A DNA stretch of 64,000 nt from contig BCHX01000007.1 of assembly GCA_001599755.1 (NCBI GenBank), forward strand, positions 868,001 to 932,000. The letters are read 5' to 3'. Shown in pieces: positions 1-10,122 of this stretch (the stretch's first letter is position 1; every line of letters starts with the position of its first letter). The position numbers and the translations under genes were made by a program. A model generated the notes under the pieces. That model did not search any database. It was not told where the DNA came from and was given only the letters and a program-made list of their open reading frames with translations. Source of the DNA: Gliomastix tumulicola. Its lineage: Eukaryota > Ascomycota > Sordariomycetes > Hypocreales > Bionectriaceae.

Positions 1-52
1 GGAACTATTCCCCCCCCCTCTGTCGTTAGCGAACCCAGCCCATCCCGCGATA

Positions 53-439
53 TCAATTTTGCGACGGGATAACCAACCATGTTAATGTGTTCTCGGCGGC
101 ACTCTCCAGGGCGTCCGTCGTCACGTAGAGGATCGTGCTGCCGCCCACGCAGTCCGTGGCGAGGAAGTAACTCGTCGAGGCATCGCAGAAGAGGAAGCCG
201 TCAGGGTTGCGGTAGACCTGGTAGTCGGGGAGCTCGCAGGTGACAGATGAGACTGGTAGAGAATGTCAGTTTCTTGTCCATCTGAGTCATAGATGAGTAG
301 CGAGTGTCTTACAAGGTGCGTCGTCCTCGACGATGTATCCGACGACGTCTATGGGTGCGGTGGTTTGAGACACAGTCCAATTAACATTGGCAAGCAGTGC
401 GAGAAGGCCATACGCCCTCCGGAGCCCGAACGACGCCAT
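53..439 (-). CDS. Small secreted protein, 108 aa, function unknown
   Basis: Two exons join cleanly: 439..313 and 252..53, with a 60-nt intron (312..253) that has a GTAAGA donor and a CTACCAG acceptor. An in-frame TAG lies directly before the ATG, so the start is firm. The N-terminus (MASFGLRRAYGLLALLANV) has basic residues followed by a hydrophobic stretch, as in a signal peptide. The mature part is short, acidic and rich in aromatic residues, with three cysteines (TCEL, LFCD, TDCV) and repeated Tyr, Thr and Ser. No domain was recognised. The product is probably exported. A role as an apoplastic or effector-like protein is only a guess. The gene is easily missed because each exon is below usual ORF size limits. 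Confidence 0.6.
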
Positions 440-2895
440 CTAGAAGTCCGTCTCACGCGCGCTGATATCTCGATGAACCCCTTGAGCAACGACACACAGA
501 GAAACAATGGCTGCCGTCACGAGTAGAACGAAAGGAAAGGACAGACAAGGAAAGAGAGCGTCACGGATACCGAGACAGGAGGAGAGGGAGGGAGAATGGG
601 ACAGGAAAAGAAGAGGTTCACGGGTGAAGAACTAAATTAAAACCGACACACCCACGAGGTTTCCTTCCCGGGGAGGGGGGGGACACAAAGCAGGGAACAT
701 GGACTGACAACCTGCGGACCGACACTCAATTAGCACGCTTTTTCTCAACCATCGTAAGGCAGCCTTATGGTCCGCATTCCTTCGATGCAACAGCGAGATG
801 CGCTTCTCTCCCCCCTCTCCTCGCCGAACGACCCTTGTCACGCGAAAGCAACAGACCACGTCTGGCAGGGTTCCATCCACAATCGAGAATCCCAGCCACT
901 GCAGAGAGCTCAGCATGCAGTCCCTGACAGTCTTGGCTGCGTGCCCTTTGCCGTTTCAAGCCAGAGGAGATCATGGGCACGCCCATGGTCCCTGAAATAC
1001 GCACACTCTAGGCCCTCTTTGGGTCGAGTCCCCGTGTGGGAGGCTGGGCAGTAGGGCTGAATAGCAATGCCAGAAGGGCATGAAGTAGGTGTGCTGTTTG
1101 GAAGCGGTGTGTGATTGGGAGATTTGAAGTGTGTTGTACGGCGCAGCAAGCCTGCAATCTCTGCGGTGCTCCGCCCACAAAGTACTCTAACAATAGCATC
1201 AGTACCATGCTGGGCGATTGCTAATATGGCGTGGGCCGAGAATGGGAGATGGGGTCTCTAGCAGACGCTACTCGGCTGTCTGTCGAGCACGAATTTCCTT
1301 GTCTGGTGTGACAGACATCGCGCGCGACGATGGTCAACATTGGACACCTCCAGTCACACCTTGATGTTTGTGCCTCCTGTACTCGTCTGATGTTGCTGAT
1401 GTTGTGTCTCAGCATTGGCGGCACGCAGAGGTCGACGCTTGGATTCCAGTCAGAGACGGAAGAGTGAGCGTGATGAAGGTTGGGCATCAGACGCGACGAG
1501 ACCCGAGAGAAAGGAGAGGGGGATGTTCTTGGCCCGACAGCCACAACGCCATGTCTCGTCTAAACTGGATGGCCTCCAAATCTTGGCCTTTCGCTACTAC
1601 GGAGGTAGATCGGCACCCTCCAGTCACAAACTGCAGCGAGAGCATGCCCTGTGGTAGCGAGAGTCGCATCAGAAAAGACCTGTCAGCCCTATGTAACGTT
1701 TACTGTTGGAGCATCAAGACATGATTCCCCGATGAGACAGCATCCTCAGGGACAATCAAACGGCCATGCATGGTGCGTGTGGGGTAACGGAAGCACTGCG
1801 CATCGGCTACAGACGCAGACCGACAGTGAACAGTCAGCAAGGAGACCAGAACTAAACAGCCGACCAGCCCCCTTTTTCCGCGTTCATTAGAGGGAGATGC
1901 TGGGGGAGTTTTGGGTGTAATTACCGCACCAAAGCCGACAGCCAGACTGACCGCTTGGCATCATGCGACCAGGCTTTCGGAGCATCAGAAGAGTCAGAGA
2001 GCAGAAAGACCAATCTGCCACCAGATAATAATCTGACTCTGCCCACGATGAGAACCCGGTTCTTCAATGCCGCTGAATCTAGACCAGTTCGCAGAAGAGG
2101 AGGCATCACAGCCCATCTGTCCACCCGATCCTTCTTCCCTCGTTGCCAAATAAAAATCACCAACAGCCAGAAATCCGACGCTACACCCCTAGCTATCCTT
2201 GGCGTCAGCACCAACGCGCCAAAACTCCCCCATCCCTGATGCCTGCCAGCCGCCGCTCCTCTCATTACTCGTCCAGACGACGCCAAACAAGAAGAAGTCT
2301 CCCCTCTGATCAGTCAGGTCATTCCTCTCTGTCCGAGTTCCGCGCGGGATCACCTCCGCTAGACTGCGCCTCACATACGCCGCTTCTTCGGATCTAGGAG
2401 TAAGAAAAGAAGGATAAATACTTATTACGGCAGTTCTGTTCCGCACACGGACCCGTTTTGGGGCTGAGCTTCTTGTCGTTTGGGTTTTGATGGGCGGCGA
2501 TCGTTGGGCGGGTGGCGCCGCGGATGCTTCTTGTTATGCTTCTTCTGTCGGTCCCGGGGATGAGTTGACATGACTGATGTTATGGTTGAGCAGTGGAGAG
2601 CTGTTGACACCGCCTTTTGACGCTGCTTCTGCCTCGTCAGGGGACTGGGAGATACCTTCCTCGCTTGGCCGTGTTGCTGATCGTTGCCCCATTGACCAAC
2701 CTCCTTCATGATGTAAGCCCCAACCTCACTCGTACACAGCTTCACATCCAGTTCCAGCTTCGTAGAGGCAAACATCATAAATTGATACATAGGATTCCTA
2801 TCCTTAGAATGTAGTCCCGCGACAAATCATCTCTAGTATAGCCCCCCTTCCCTTCCCTTCCCTTCCCTTCCCCGAGAACAAGAAGCACACCCGCT
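440..2895. other. Intergenic region, no gene supported
   Basis: About 2.4 kb separates the small secreted protein from the end of the 1,212-residue gene. Only short overlapping open frames of unlikely composition occur on both strands. An open frame on the minus strand at 2790..2425 starts with ATG about 100 bp beyond the upstream gene's stop, but becomes a lysine/proline/glutamine-rich tail and may be 3' untranslated sequence. Confidence 0.5.
2846..2870. repeat. CCTTC pentanucleotide microsatellite
   Basis: Five perfect copies of CCTTC lie about 25 bp past the stop codon of the 1,212-residue gene, in its probable 3' untranslated or terminator region. Confidence 0.9.
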
Positions 2896-5800
2896 TCAAG
2901 CCTTCGTAGCATCATCGGTCTCCATGACCTGCTCCTGCTTCTGCTCCTCCTTCTCTACAGCAGCAGCCAGCGTCGGCACCGACGCCAGCCCAGCCGCGAG
3001 CGCCGAGTCCATGATCTTCATCGTCATGTCCTCGCCGACGCTCTCCCGCTTCAGGTCCCGGAGCATGCGGTTCATGTCCTGGAGGAGCGGCATCACGACG
3101 CTCAGCCAGACGTCGCCGTTGCGCTCGAGCCGCTTCAGACGCTCCTCGATGCTCGGGTCGAGGGTGCTTGCAGTCTGGGGCTGAGGAGCAGGAGAGACAG
3201 CTTCCTCTTCTGTGGCAATGGGCGAGGCTGTGCCGCTTCTGCTGACGGTGCCGTCGTCGCTCTTGACGCTGGCGGGACCGCTGCTTGTCCTGGCGGCGTT
3301 GGTGTTGAGGAGGTCGAGCGTGTCCTTGCGGTTGTTCGTCTTGGTCGTGCTGCTGGCGATGCTGCGGCTGCTGTTCCTCTCCCTCAGCGTCCGCGGCACC
3401 TCGCTCTTCTCAGGCTCTTCCTCTTCTTCTTCTTCTTCTTCATCGTCATCCTCCTCTTCTTCGGCCTCTTCCTTCTCATCATTCTCCTCCTGCGTAGCAG
3501 CCTCCTGCTCCTCGGCAAGCCTCTCCAACCTCGTCCGCTCCTTCAGCGCCGCCAGACGCCACTCCTGCGCCGTCTCGCGCTGATGCGCCAGCAGCCACTG
3601 CGTCTCCTTCTCCCGGCTCGAGGGCGAAGTATCCGGGAGACTCGACACCAGAGACTGGCGAGCCCAGGGGTGACTCGTCGTCTGAGGCAGGCCCTTCTGC
3701 GTGGGCAGGCTCATGCGTCGGAGGGAGGCCGGCGATTCAGCAGAAAGCGGAGGAGTCGGCATGTTGGGCACGCTCTTGCGGTTGGGTTTGGTGCCGGTGG
3801 CGATCTTGATGGGCAGCGGGCGCTGGCGGACGCTGGCCTTGCCCTCGGAGCGGATCGAGAGTCTGGGCGGCGGGATGGGAGGGGATACGCCGTGGTTCAG
3901 GAGTGAGAGTGGTCGTAGGGCTGTTGTGGAGGGTGTGGATGGCCCGCTGGTCTCGATGCTGGCGACGACCATGACGGAGGTCAGAGTCAAGGCGCGTGGC
4001 GTCTGGGCTTCCCTCTCCTCGTCTTCGTTCTCTGTGCTGACGGGAGCTCGAGGGGTCGTTGGACTGGCTGATGCGGCGTCCTCGTGGACCGTGTGCGGGA
4101 TGAGCTGTGCAATATCATGAGCCGATGACCGTCGAGAGACATGTCTCGACCACGACTCCTGCTCGTCCGAGTCCGACGCCGACTGAGCTGCGAGAGGCGA
4201 CGGACCAGCCACTGACGTCCTCCGAGCACGCAGAGGCAGAGCACCACCACCACCCGCAGCACTCTGAGGAAACCGCCCCAACACAGGCGAGTCGACCGAG
4301 TCCATAAACACCGTAGCAGCAGGATGATCCGGGTGTCGCGGCGTGACGGTGCTAGCCTTCGTCGCGTTGAGATCCCGCTGGAACTTCTCCCTAATCTTCG
4401 CCTTACGCGCCATCCGCCTGTCCGACGCCGCGACGCTGCTCGACGTCGACGTCTTGACGGTGCCGCTCGAAGACGCAGACATGATGGACGACCGCTCCGA
4501 CCGCTCCGACTCAGCCGCAGTCCGTCTGTCGTCTTCGTCGGTGACGCTCGTCCAGGATTGGCGGTGCAGCAGACGCGAGGACCGCTTCCGCTGGAGAATG
4601 TCCATGGACTCGCCGCGCTCCCTCTCCCTGCCGCGGACGCCGCCGCCGCTCGTCGCCGTGGACACGCTCGTCTCGGTCGTGTCACTCTTGAGCGAGTGGC
4701 GGTACGACTCGCTGGCCGTTTCAAACTGCTCCGAGTCGGTCGCACAGTCGCTCAAGCGGGTCTGTGTTTCCTCGACGACGGGGGTGGTGGTCTCCTGGGG
4801 GATGGTCTCCTCAGCTGCGGCCGCGGAGGAGGAGGAGGAAGGACGGCCGCAGATCTCGGCCGTTTGTGCGACGGCCAGCTCGGCTGCGTCGCTGTGGTAC
4901 GTGCCCACGCTGGACGCGATGGACTTTTGCGATGTGAAGGCGAGGAGGGGCCCGCCGTCGGAGCGGTATTTGCGCAGCGGAGGACGCGCTGGCTCTGTGT
5001 TGTCCTGCTGCGGCTGCATGACGCGCTGGTCGAGGCTGGACTCGAGCATGGCTCTGGAAGACGTCCGACGTGCCGTGGCTGCTGCAGCTGCCGCAGTGAC
5101 AGTCGGACTGACAGGACGGGCAGAGCCGAGGGATGAGATGCTGTTGCTGGGAGAGTGGACGGGGCTGGTCTCTGGAGGGGAGGGGAATGTCATGGCTGCC
5201 AGCATGGTGGGAAAGCCCGGGGAGTCGGGGAGCTGGTTCGTCTGTGGCACCTCGAGACGGCCCCTGACGACGATGTTTGCCGGCTTCTTGGGCTGTGGGT
5301 GCTGTAGGTGCCCCTGGTTCTGTATCTGCTGCTTCTGCTGCTGCTGGGGGTTCTGCCCTCGTTTGAGTGAGGATATGGGCGATGGGCTTCTTGGGGAGGC
5401 CGATCTTCGGGAAGAGGACGACTTGGGAGACGTATTGGGGAATGCCGAGAGCTGTCTCCGGTGGGCGAGCAGCTTCGGCGGCGCAGACGAGGAAGAGCTC
5501 GGTCGCTGGGATTCAGTGGGTGATGTAGGGGGCAGGTTGAACGAGATCTTGCTCTCAGGAGAAGTCTTAAGAGGCATGACTGGTGATCCAGCCTCAGATA
5601 GAATCACCATCTGCCGGGGCGGCGGCCGCTCAGCAGACGGCGGTCTCTCAGGTATAGGAGGATGAGGCGGATGCGAAGAGAGCGCCGTGAGAGGCGTCAT
5701 GGGCTCTGTGGAAGGCGGCGTGACCACGGTGATTGTCGGGCTCTGGGGCATATCCTTGGGCCCCGTGGACTGAGACCGCACAGTCTGTTTCTCTGCGGCC

Positions 5801-6534
5801 TCTTCCTCCTCCTCCTGCTCGCGCATGGCCTCTGCGTCCTTGAGCCACTCGAGCTCGTTGGGAATGATGCCAGACATGGTGAGGTTCGACAGACGACCGT
5901 GTCTTGGCATCGACAGTCGCAGCTGCGAGAGACGGCGTCCCGCGATATCGCTGTTTTTCTTCGCAGGAACGCCGCCTTCCTCACCCACCGAGATGGCGAT
6001 GTAAGAATGCCCGGCGCTCGTCGTCTTGGGCACGGCCGTCTCAGGCAGCTGCACCGTCAGACTCGTCGTCCTCTTGCCCCTCCGCTTGCGCAGCGACTGG
6101 ATCGACCAGCGCCGCCTGTCCCCCCTCATGGCCATGGCCGACGTGCCCAGACAGTCGTTGCCGCCGACATCGAACGACGGCGCGCGCGACGGCGGCTCTG
6201 TCGTGCGGAAGAAGCGCGCCAGCTCCCGCAGCGTCGCGGCGTCGATCTGCTCGCGCGCAATGTCCCGGAACGCGGCCTCGGCCTCCTCGTCGACGAGGAT
6301 CGAGTCGCGCAGATCGAGGAAGGTGCTGTTGGTGTTGATGACGGCTCCGCCGCCGGTCTGCAGGTTGGGGATCGAGACGGCCCGGGGCACGGGCGAGCGC
6401 GTGCGGGCTGCGGCCACGCTGCCTGGGTTGTTGCTGGTGCTGGCAGTGACACCATCTTGGACGGGGTGCGGGTGGTCGAGGTGCGCGCGCGGAGGGAGGG
6501 ATCGGCTGCGGGCGTAGGTCTTGGTGGCTGACAT
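2896..6534 (-). CDS. Large intrinsically disordered protein, 1,212 aa, function unknown
   Basis: A single uninterrupted reading frame starts at ATG 6534. The protein is dominated by Ser, Pro, Thr, Arg and Ala with many SP/TP motifs, so it is probably disordered and heavily phosphorylated. A more ordered N-terminal patch (residues about 70-110, with LRDSILVDEEAEAAFRDI) precedes a basic stretch near 140-155 (RRRWSIQSLRKRRGKR). A Gln-rich segment lies near 395, an acidic Glu/Asp run lies near 1015-1040, and a short amphipathic helix or coiled coil lies near 1110-1170 (IEERLKRLERNGDVWLSVV). No catalytic domain was recognised. A signalling, cytoskeletal or polarity scaffold is possible but unproven. 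The long frame of constant composition supports it being a real gene. Confidence 0.75.
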   Translation of the reverse strand: MSATKTYARSRSLPPRAHLDHPHPVQDGVTASTSNNPGSVAAARTRSPVPRAVSIPNLQTGGGAVINTNSTFLDLRDSILVDEEAEAAFRDIAREQIDAATLRELARFFRTTEPPSRAPSFDVGGNDCLGTSAMAMRGDRRRWSIQSLRKRRGKRTTSLTVQLPETAVPKTTSAGHSYIAISVGEEGGVPAKKNSDIAGRRLSQLRLSMPRHGRLSNLTMSGIIPNELEWLKDAEAMREQEEEEEAAEKQTVRSQSTGPKDMPQSPTITVVTPPSTEPMTPLTALSSHPPHPPIPERPPSAERPPPRQMVILSEAGSPVMPLKTSPESKISFNLPPTSPTESQRPSSSSSAPPKLLAHRRQLSAFPNTSPKSSSSRRSASPRSPSPISSLKRGQNPQQQQKQQIQNQGHLQHPQPKKPANIVVRGRLEVPQTNQLPDSPGFPTMLAAMTFPSPPETSPVHSPSNSISSLGSARPVSPTVTAAAAAATARRTSSRAMLESSLDQRVMQPQQDNTEPARPPLRKYRSDGGPLLAFTSQKSIASSVGTYHSDAAELAVAQTAEICGRPSSSSSAAAAEETIPQETTTPVVEETQTRLSDCATDSEQFETASESYRHSLKSDTTETSVSTATSGGGVRGRERERGESMDILQRKRSSRLLHRQSWTSVTDEDDRRTAAESERSERSSIMSASSSGTVKTSTSSSVAASDRRMARKAKIREKFQRDLNATKASTVTPRHPDHPAATVFMDSVDSPVLGRFPQSAAGGGGALPLRARRTSVAGPSPLAAQSASDSDEQESWSRHVSRRSSAHDIAQLIPHTVHEDAASASPTTPRAPVSTENEDEEREAQTPRALTLTSVMVVASIETSGPSTPSTTALRPLSLLNHGVSPPIPPPRLSIRSEGKASVRQRPLPIKIATGTKPNRKSVPNMPTPPLSAESPASLRRMSLPTQKGLPQTTSHPWARQSLVSSLPDTSPSSREKETQWLLAHQRETAQEWRLAALKERTRLERLAEEQEAATQEENDEKEEAEEEEDDDEEEEEEEEEPEKSEVPRTLRERNSSRSIASSTTKTNNRKDTLDLLNTNAARTSSGPASVKSDDGTVSRSGTASPIATEEEAVSPAPQPQTASTLDPSIEERLKRLERNGDVWLSVVMPLLQDMNRMLRDLKRESVGEDMTMKIMDSALAAGLASVPTLAAAVEKEEQKQEQVMETDDATKA

Positions 6535-8815
6535 TGTGTCTTGGGTCGAGAGAGAGTGAGTGGGCGAGTTGTTACCGGGCGTCGATGTCTCGCGGCATCG
6601 TGGCTGCTGGGCAGCGTCGGCGATGCACCGTCAAGGCCACTCGCGAAGATAAGGGACAAGTGTCGATGATAGCTGGGATAGACAGACTCCCGTTGAGACC
6701 GTAGATACCGTAGACATACACACACGATACGGATGATGAGGAAGAGGAAGAAGGAGGGAAGGGAACGGACAGGAACCATCGAAGCACCCAACGGGATATC
6801 CCAGCCTCGAGGACATCCATCGAACCAACCAACCCCCTTGCACTGCTTTCCTTCCTTCCTTCTTCCTCCCATCCCACGCAAGGTCCCAACGCCGGACCCG
6901 TGGAGAAGTCCCAATGGGCGCCAGAGAGCTGATGGCGAGTCCATTATCACACAGGTCGATACCGCATTAGGCCATGGCTTCATGCCGGCCGGGCGACTAG
7001 AGAGCTGCCGGTCCAGGTCCCAGGGCCCCAATTTGGACCCCTGTAGCATTTTCTTTGCTACCCCTGGCGCTGATCGGCGTCATTTCCAGCTCCTTTCCGC
7101 CAAGTGAGATTACGGCGTGCCGGGTCAATGGCCACCCGTTCGTGTCCAAGCTTCCTTAGGGCGAGAGGAGGTTTGCTTCGCTGGGTTCAGTTCGTTTTTG
7201 GGGTGCGCAACTGAACTGTAAACGACGGCTCCCGCTCAGTCTAAGCTGGCACTAGACGTTGACGGCTAGGTCCTACGAAGAAGGTGTTCTGAAGCTGGTC
7301 CGGCAGTTCTAGCGTCGGGCGGACGAAACAAGCCGGTGTGGAAAGCTGTGAGAACAAAAACACTTGACACCTTACCCAGTAGCATCACTGTCCGTGACAA
7401 AGCGTCAGGGGGGAGGGGGCCTCCCCGTCGCATCTGCTATCACACCGCATCTCATCTCAGCTCATCACATCACATCGCCGGGGGGAGGCTGGGGAGCACG
7501 ATAATCGCACTCGATTCCCGTGCTGCACGATCAAGGGGGCACACAGGGGAACGAAAAAAGAAAAGACAGAGCAGAAAAGAAAAAATGTCCAAATGAACCC
7601 CCACAGAGTGCCCATGTCTCGACCAGTGATGTCTCGCGAGCAGGGAGGGAGGCCCCCTGGCAGTGACAGCCCTCCCCTGTGTATGTACATTGTGTAAGCG
7701 CACCGAAGGGGGGGCCCCTGCAGCGTCTGTTCGCTGGTGTCCGAAGATTTTCGCTCTCTTGATTGTGCTGCTGCGTTTGCTGTTGTGGATGGTCGCCGAC
7801 GGGGGCATCTCACGGAGCTGGCAGCCAGCGAGCTGTTATCCCAAGATGGGAAGTGGCTTGTCCATGGGACTGAACTGGTCCCGATGGGTTTGGCTTCGGA
7901 GGTGTCTTCCCCAACTGTGCAACGCGCGTTCTGTGCAGCGTGTGCTCAGACATCGCCGAATGCTTGTTTTGTACATGTCAGGGGGATATCCCGATGGAGG
8001 GCGATATGGCCCCGATACGAGATCTCTCGGTGTCAGATTGATCGCCGAAGATGGCATCTGCAACTGCTTGCTATCAGCGTGCACTGCCTCCAAAATTACC
8101 GAGTGAAACCAAGCTCAGAAATATCGAGATACTGACTCCGAGTCATGGGTATACCCGATCCAGGCCTGCCTATACTTGGCCCTCTGATCGGCGTACAGAG
8201 AAGTCCCAGAATGCCTCGCTCGCCTATTCACTGCGACCTTTGGCGCCCGAAAAAACTCACCCATACACGCGTCTCCTGCCAACTGTTCTTCCTGCAGACG
8301 TATCCAAACGGCCGGAAGCCTCACAAACTCGTAGGTCTACGTAGATCGATGCCCTTCCGTATGACGTTGCAGCCCGCGAAGCCGCACAACCTGTAACGCT
8401 CACTCGGGTCACTCACTAAATGGATCCATCCCCCCCAAACCGGTTTTCGGGGCACCATCTTGGTGCATCTCCAAGGCCATAAGCCACACCACCACTACAC
8501 ACAAAAATTGTTAGGGCGCGCACTGGACCCTGGAAACTGCCCAAAATGACGTACCGATCAGCGACACTGACGCCACACCCGCAGTGCAGGTTTCCTGGTT
8601 TTTGGGAGGTGTGTGTGGCGTCAAGATGATGATGATGAAAGGAACAGAAGAACGTATATATATATATATATGTTGGAGGACGACGTTCTGAAGAAGAGAG
8701 TCATAATCAGATCAGATACCCAAGACAAATACTCGAGTATTTTCCAACAACCATCTAGACCAGCGCTTCCCACCTAGAAAATACCAACATCACCACGACC
8801 GACACAAACGACACA
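6535..8815. other. Divergent intergenic region
   Basis: This 2.3-kb region lies between two divergently transcribed genes and should hold both promoters. No frame with coherent protein composition was found. It contains pyrimidine-rich tracts near 6840-6870, and a TA dinucleotide run lies close to the downstream gene. Confidence 0.5.
8655..8671. repeat. TA dinucleotide run, possible extended TATA region
   Basis: Eight TA units lie about 145 bp before the ATG of the 156-residue protein gene. The distance suits a core promoter, but the run could equally be a simple microsatellite. Confidence 0.5.
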
Positions 8816-9357
8816 ATGGAGTGGGCCAAGGACACCTACAACAAGCAGTACGAGAGCTGGATGCCCTGGGTCGAGGACATCTACCTCCGCTACTTCACCA
8901 AGGACAACAAAGTCAGCTACACCACCAAGCGTACGCCCACCCTTCTTCTCCTCCGCCTCCCATCTCCCATCACTATCAACTAACAAACGCTCCCGTCACA
9001 GAGAACCTCGACAAGACCAAGGTCACGGGCATCGGCCCCGTCGACAACCTCCAGGACGGCGTCAACGGCCTAGCCACCGGCCAGCTCGGCCAGGGCGGAC
9101 TCCTCCAGCCCGTCACCGACAAGACCTCCAAGGAGGGCGTCAACCGCGCCGAGCGCCAGGGCAAGGACGACAAGGGCGGCTACGTGCCGTCGGCGATCCC
9201 CGGCGGCGAGGCGGCGAGCAACGCCGTGGGCGGTGCGGCCGAGGGCGGGAAGAGCGTCGCCAGCTCGGTTGGGTCGGGCATCAAGGGCGCTGGCGGGTAT
9301 ATCGGCAGTGCCTTTGGCGGTGGNGGGAAGAAGAGCGAGGGGGAGCAGCAGAAGTAA
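8816..9357 (+). CDS. Conserved-type hydrophilic glycine-rich protein, 156 aa
   Basis: Exon 1 is 8816..8930 and exon 2 is 9002..9357, separated by a 71-nt intron (GTACGC donor, TCACAG acceptor). The N-terminus has many aromatic residues (MEWAKDTYNKQYESWMPWVE) and is followed by charged, Asp/Lys/Gly-rich sequence containing VDNLQDGVNGLATGQLGQGG. The C-terminal third is low-complexity Gly/Ala/Ser and ends in GEQQK. There is no signal peptide or membrane span. Composition resembles fungal stress or LEA-like hydrophilic proteins. I recall similar unnamed proteins in other filamentous fungi, but I know no function. One ambiguous base (N at 9324) leaves a single undetermined residue in the Gly-rich tail. 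The reading frame is unaffected. Confidence 0.8.
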
Positions 9358-9480
9358 AGGAGGAGTTGGAAGATGGGGATGGGATGGGATGAGAGATGAT
9401 AGATGTAAGCGGGTTCACTCACTCTGGGTTGCAGCGTCATGTATTGGATTTTTTGTGACTTTTTTATTTTATTTTTAATA

Positions 9481-9982
9481 CAGTAGGGTTCCAAAAGTCT
9501 GCGAACACTCCACAGTGTGCCACCTTAAACCCACTAAAAGTAGAAATTTAAAATAGCTCTAATAAATTAAATAAAATACTTATAAAGAAGAAACTTTAAA
9601 TTTAGATATATTATATAAGTAGAAATATTATATATAAATTTTATTAAATTTAATTAAGTTTTACTTAAAATACTTATACTTAAAGATATTTTTCTTAAAA
9701 ACTGTGTGAATAAGCACTATAAACTCTTCCTCACTGTACTGAGGTCTTCTATAACCTACTTAAAATTTCACTATTTATAATTAGATTTTTTCTCTCTATA
9801 AATCTTTAATAAAAAACCTTAAAATTTTAATATAAAGTAATTATATTAATTTCCTATTTATAATAATTTTTATAGACTAGTAGATAATTTATATAATTTT
9901 TTATTATTATTTAAAACTATAGTATTTTCATGATTTAAGGTGGCGCACTACGGCGTGTTCGCAGACTTTTGGACACCCACTT
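9481..9982. mobile_element. AT-rich inverted-repeat transposon relic (MITE-like, possibly Tc1/mariner-related)
   Basis: A strongly AT-rich block of about 500 bp is bounded by near-perfect terminal inverted repeats. TCCAAAAGTCTGCGAACAC at 9490..9508 is matched in inverse at 9955..9973, and a second block (9517..9529, GTGCCACCTTAAA) matches 9934..9948 with one mismatch. A TA dinucleotide lies just outside each end (9479-9480 and 9983-9984), as expected for Tc1/mariner target duplication. The interior (about 9531-9930) has no open frame and is almost all A and T, which suits repeat-induced point mutation or a non-autonomous element. The exact ends could shift by a few bases. Family assignment rests on size, ends and TA flanks only. 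Confidence 0.7.
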
Positions 9983-10122
9983 TAATAAACGATGAATTAT
10001 GGCAATAATAACATTTCCTTCTCGAACTCATCACCTCGACGTGGCATGGGTATAAGCTATACAATCTTCTCCGTCTCTCCCTTTTTCGTCAATTTTAGTG
10101 ACAACCACTCCCCGTTCCCCAT

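Noticed and set aside
2425..2790. 121-codon minus-strand frame after the 1,212-residue gene
   Set aside because: It begins with ATG, but its second half is Lys/Arg/Pro/Gln-rich and there is no supporting motif; its position fits the 3' untranslated region of the upstream gene.
4343..5665. 440-codon open frame on the plus strand
   Set aside because: It is antisense to the 1,212-residue gene and has low-complexity Ser/Arg/Gly composition without any start context or splice pattern.
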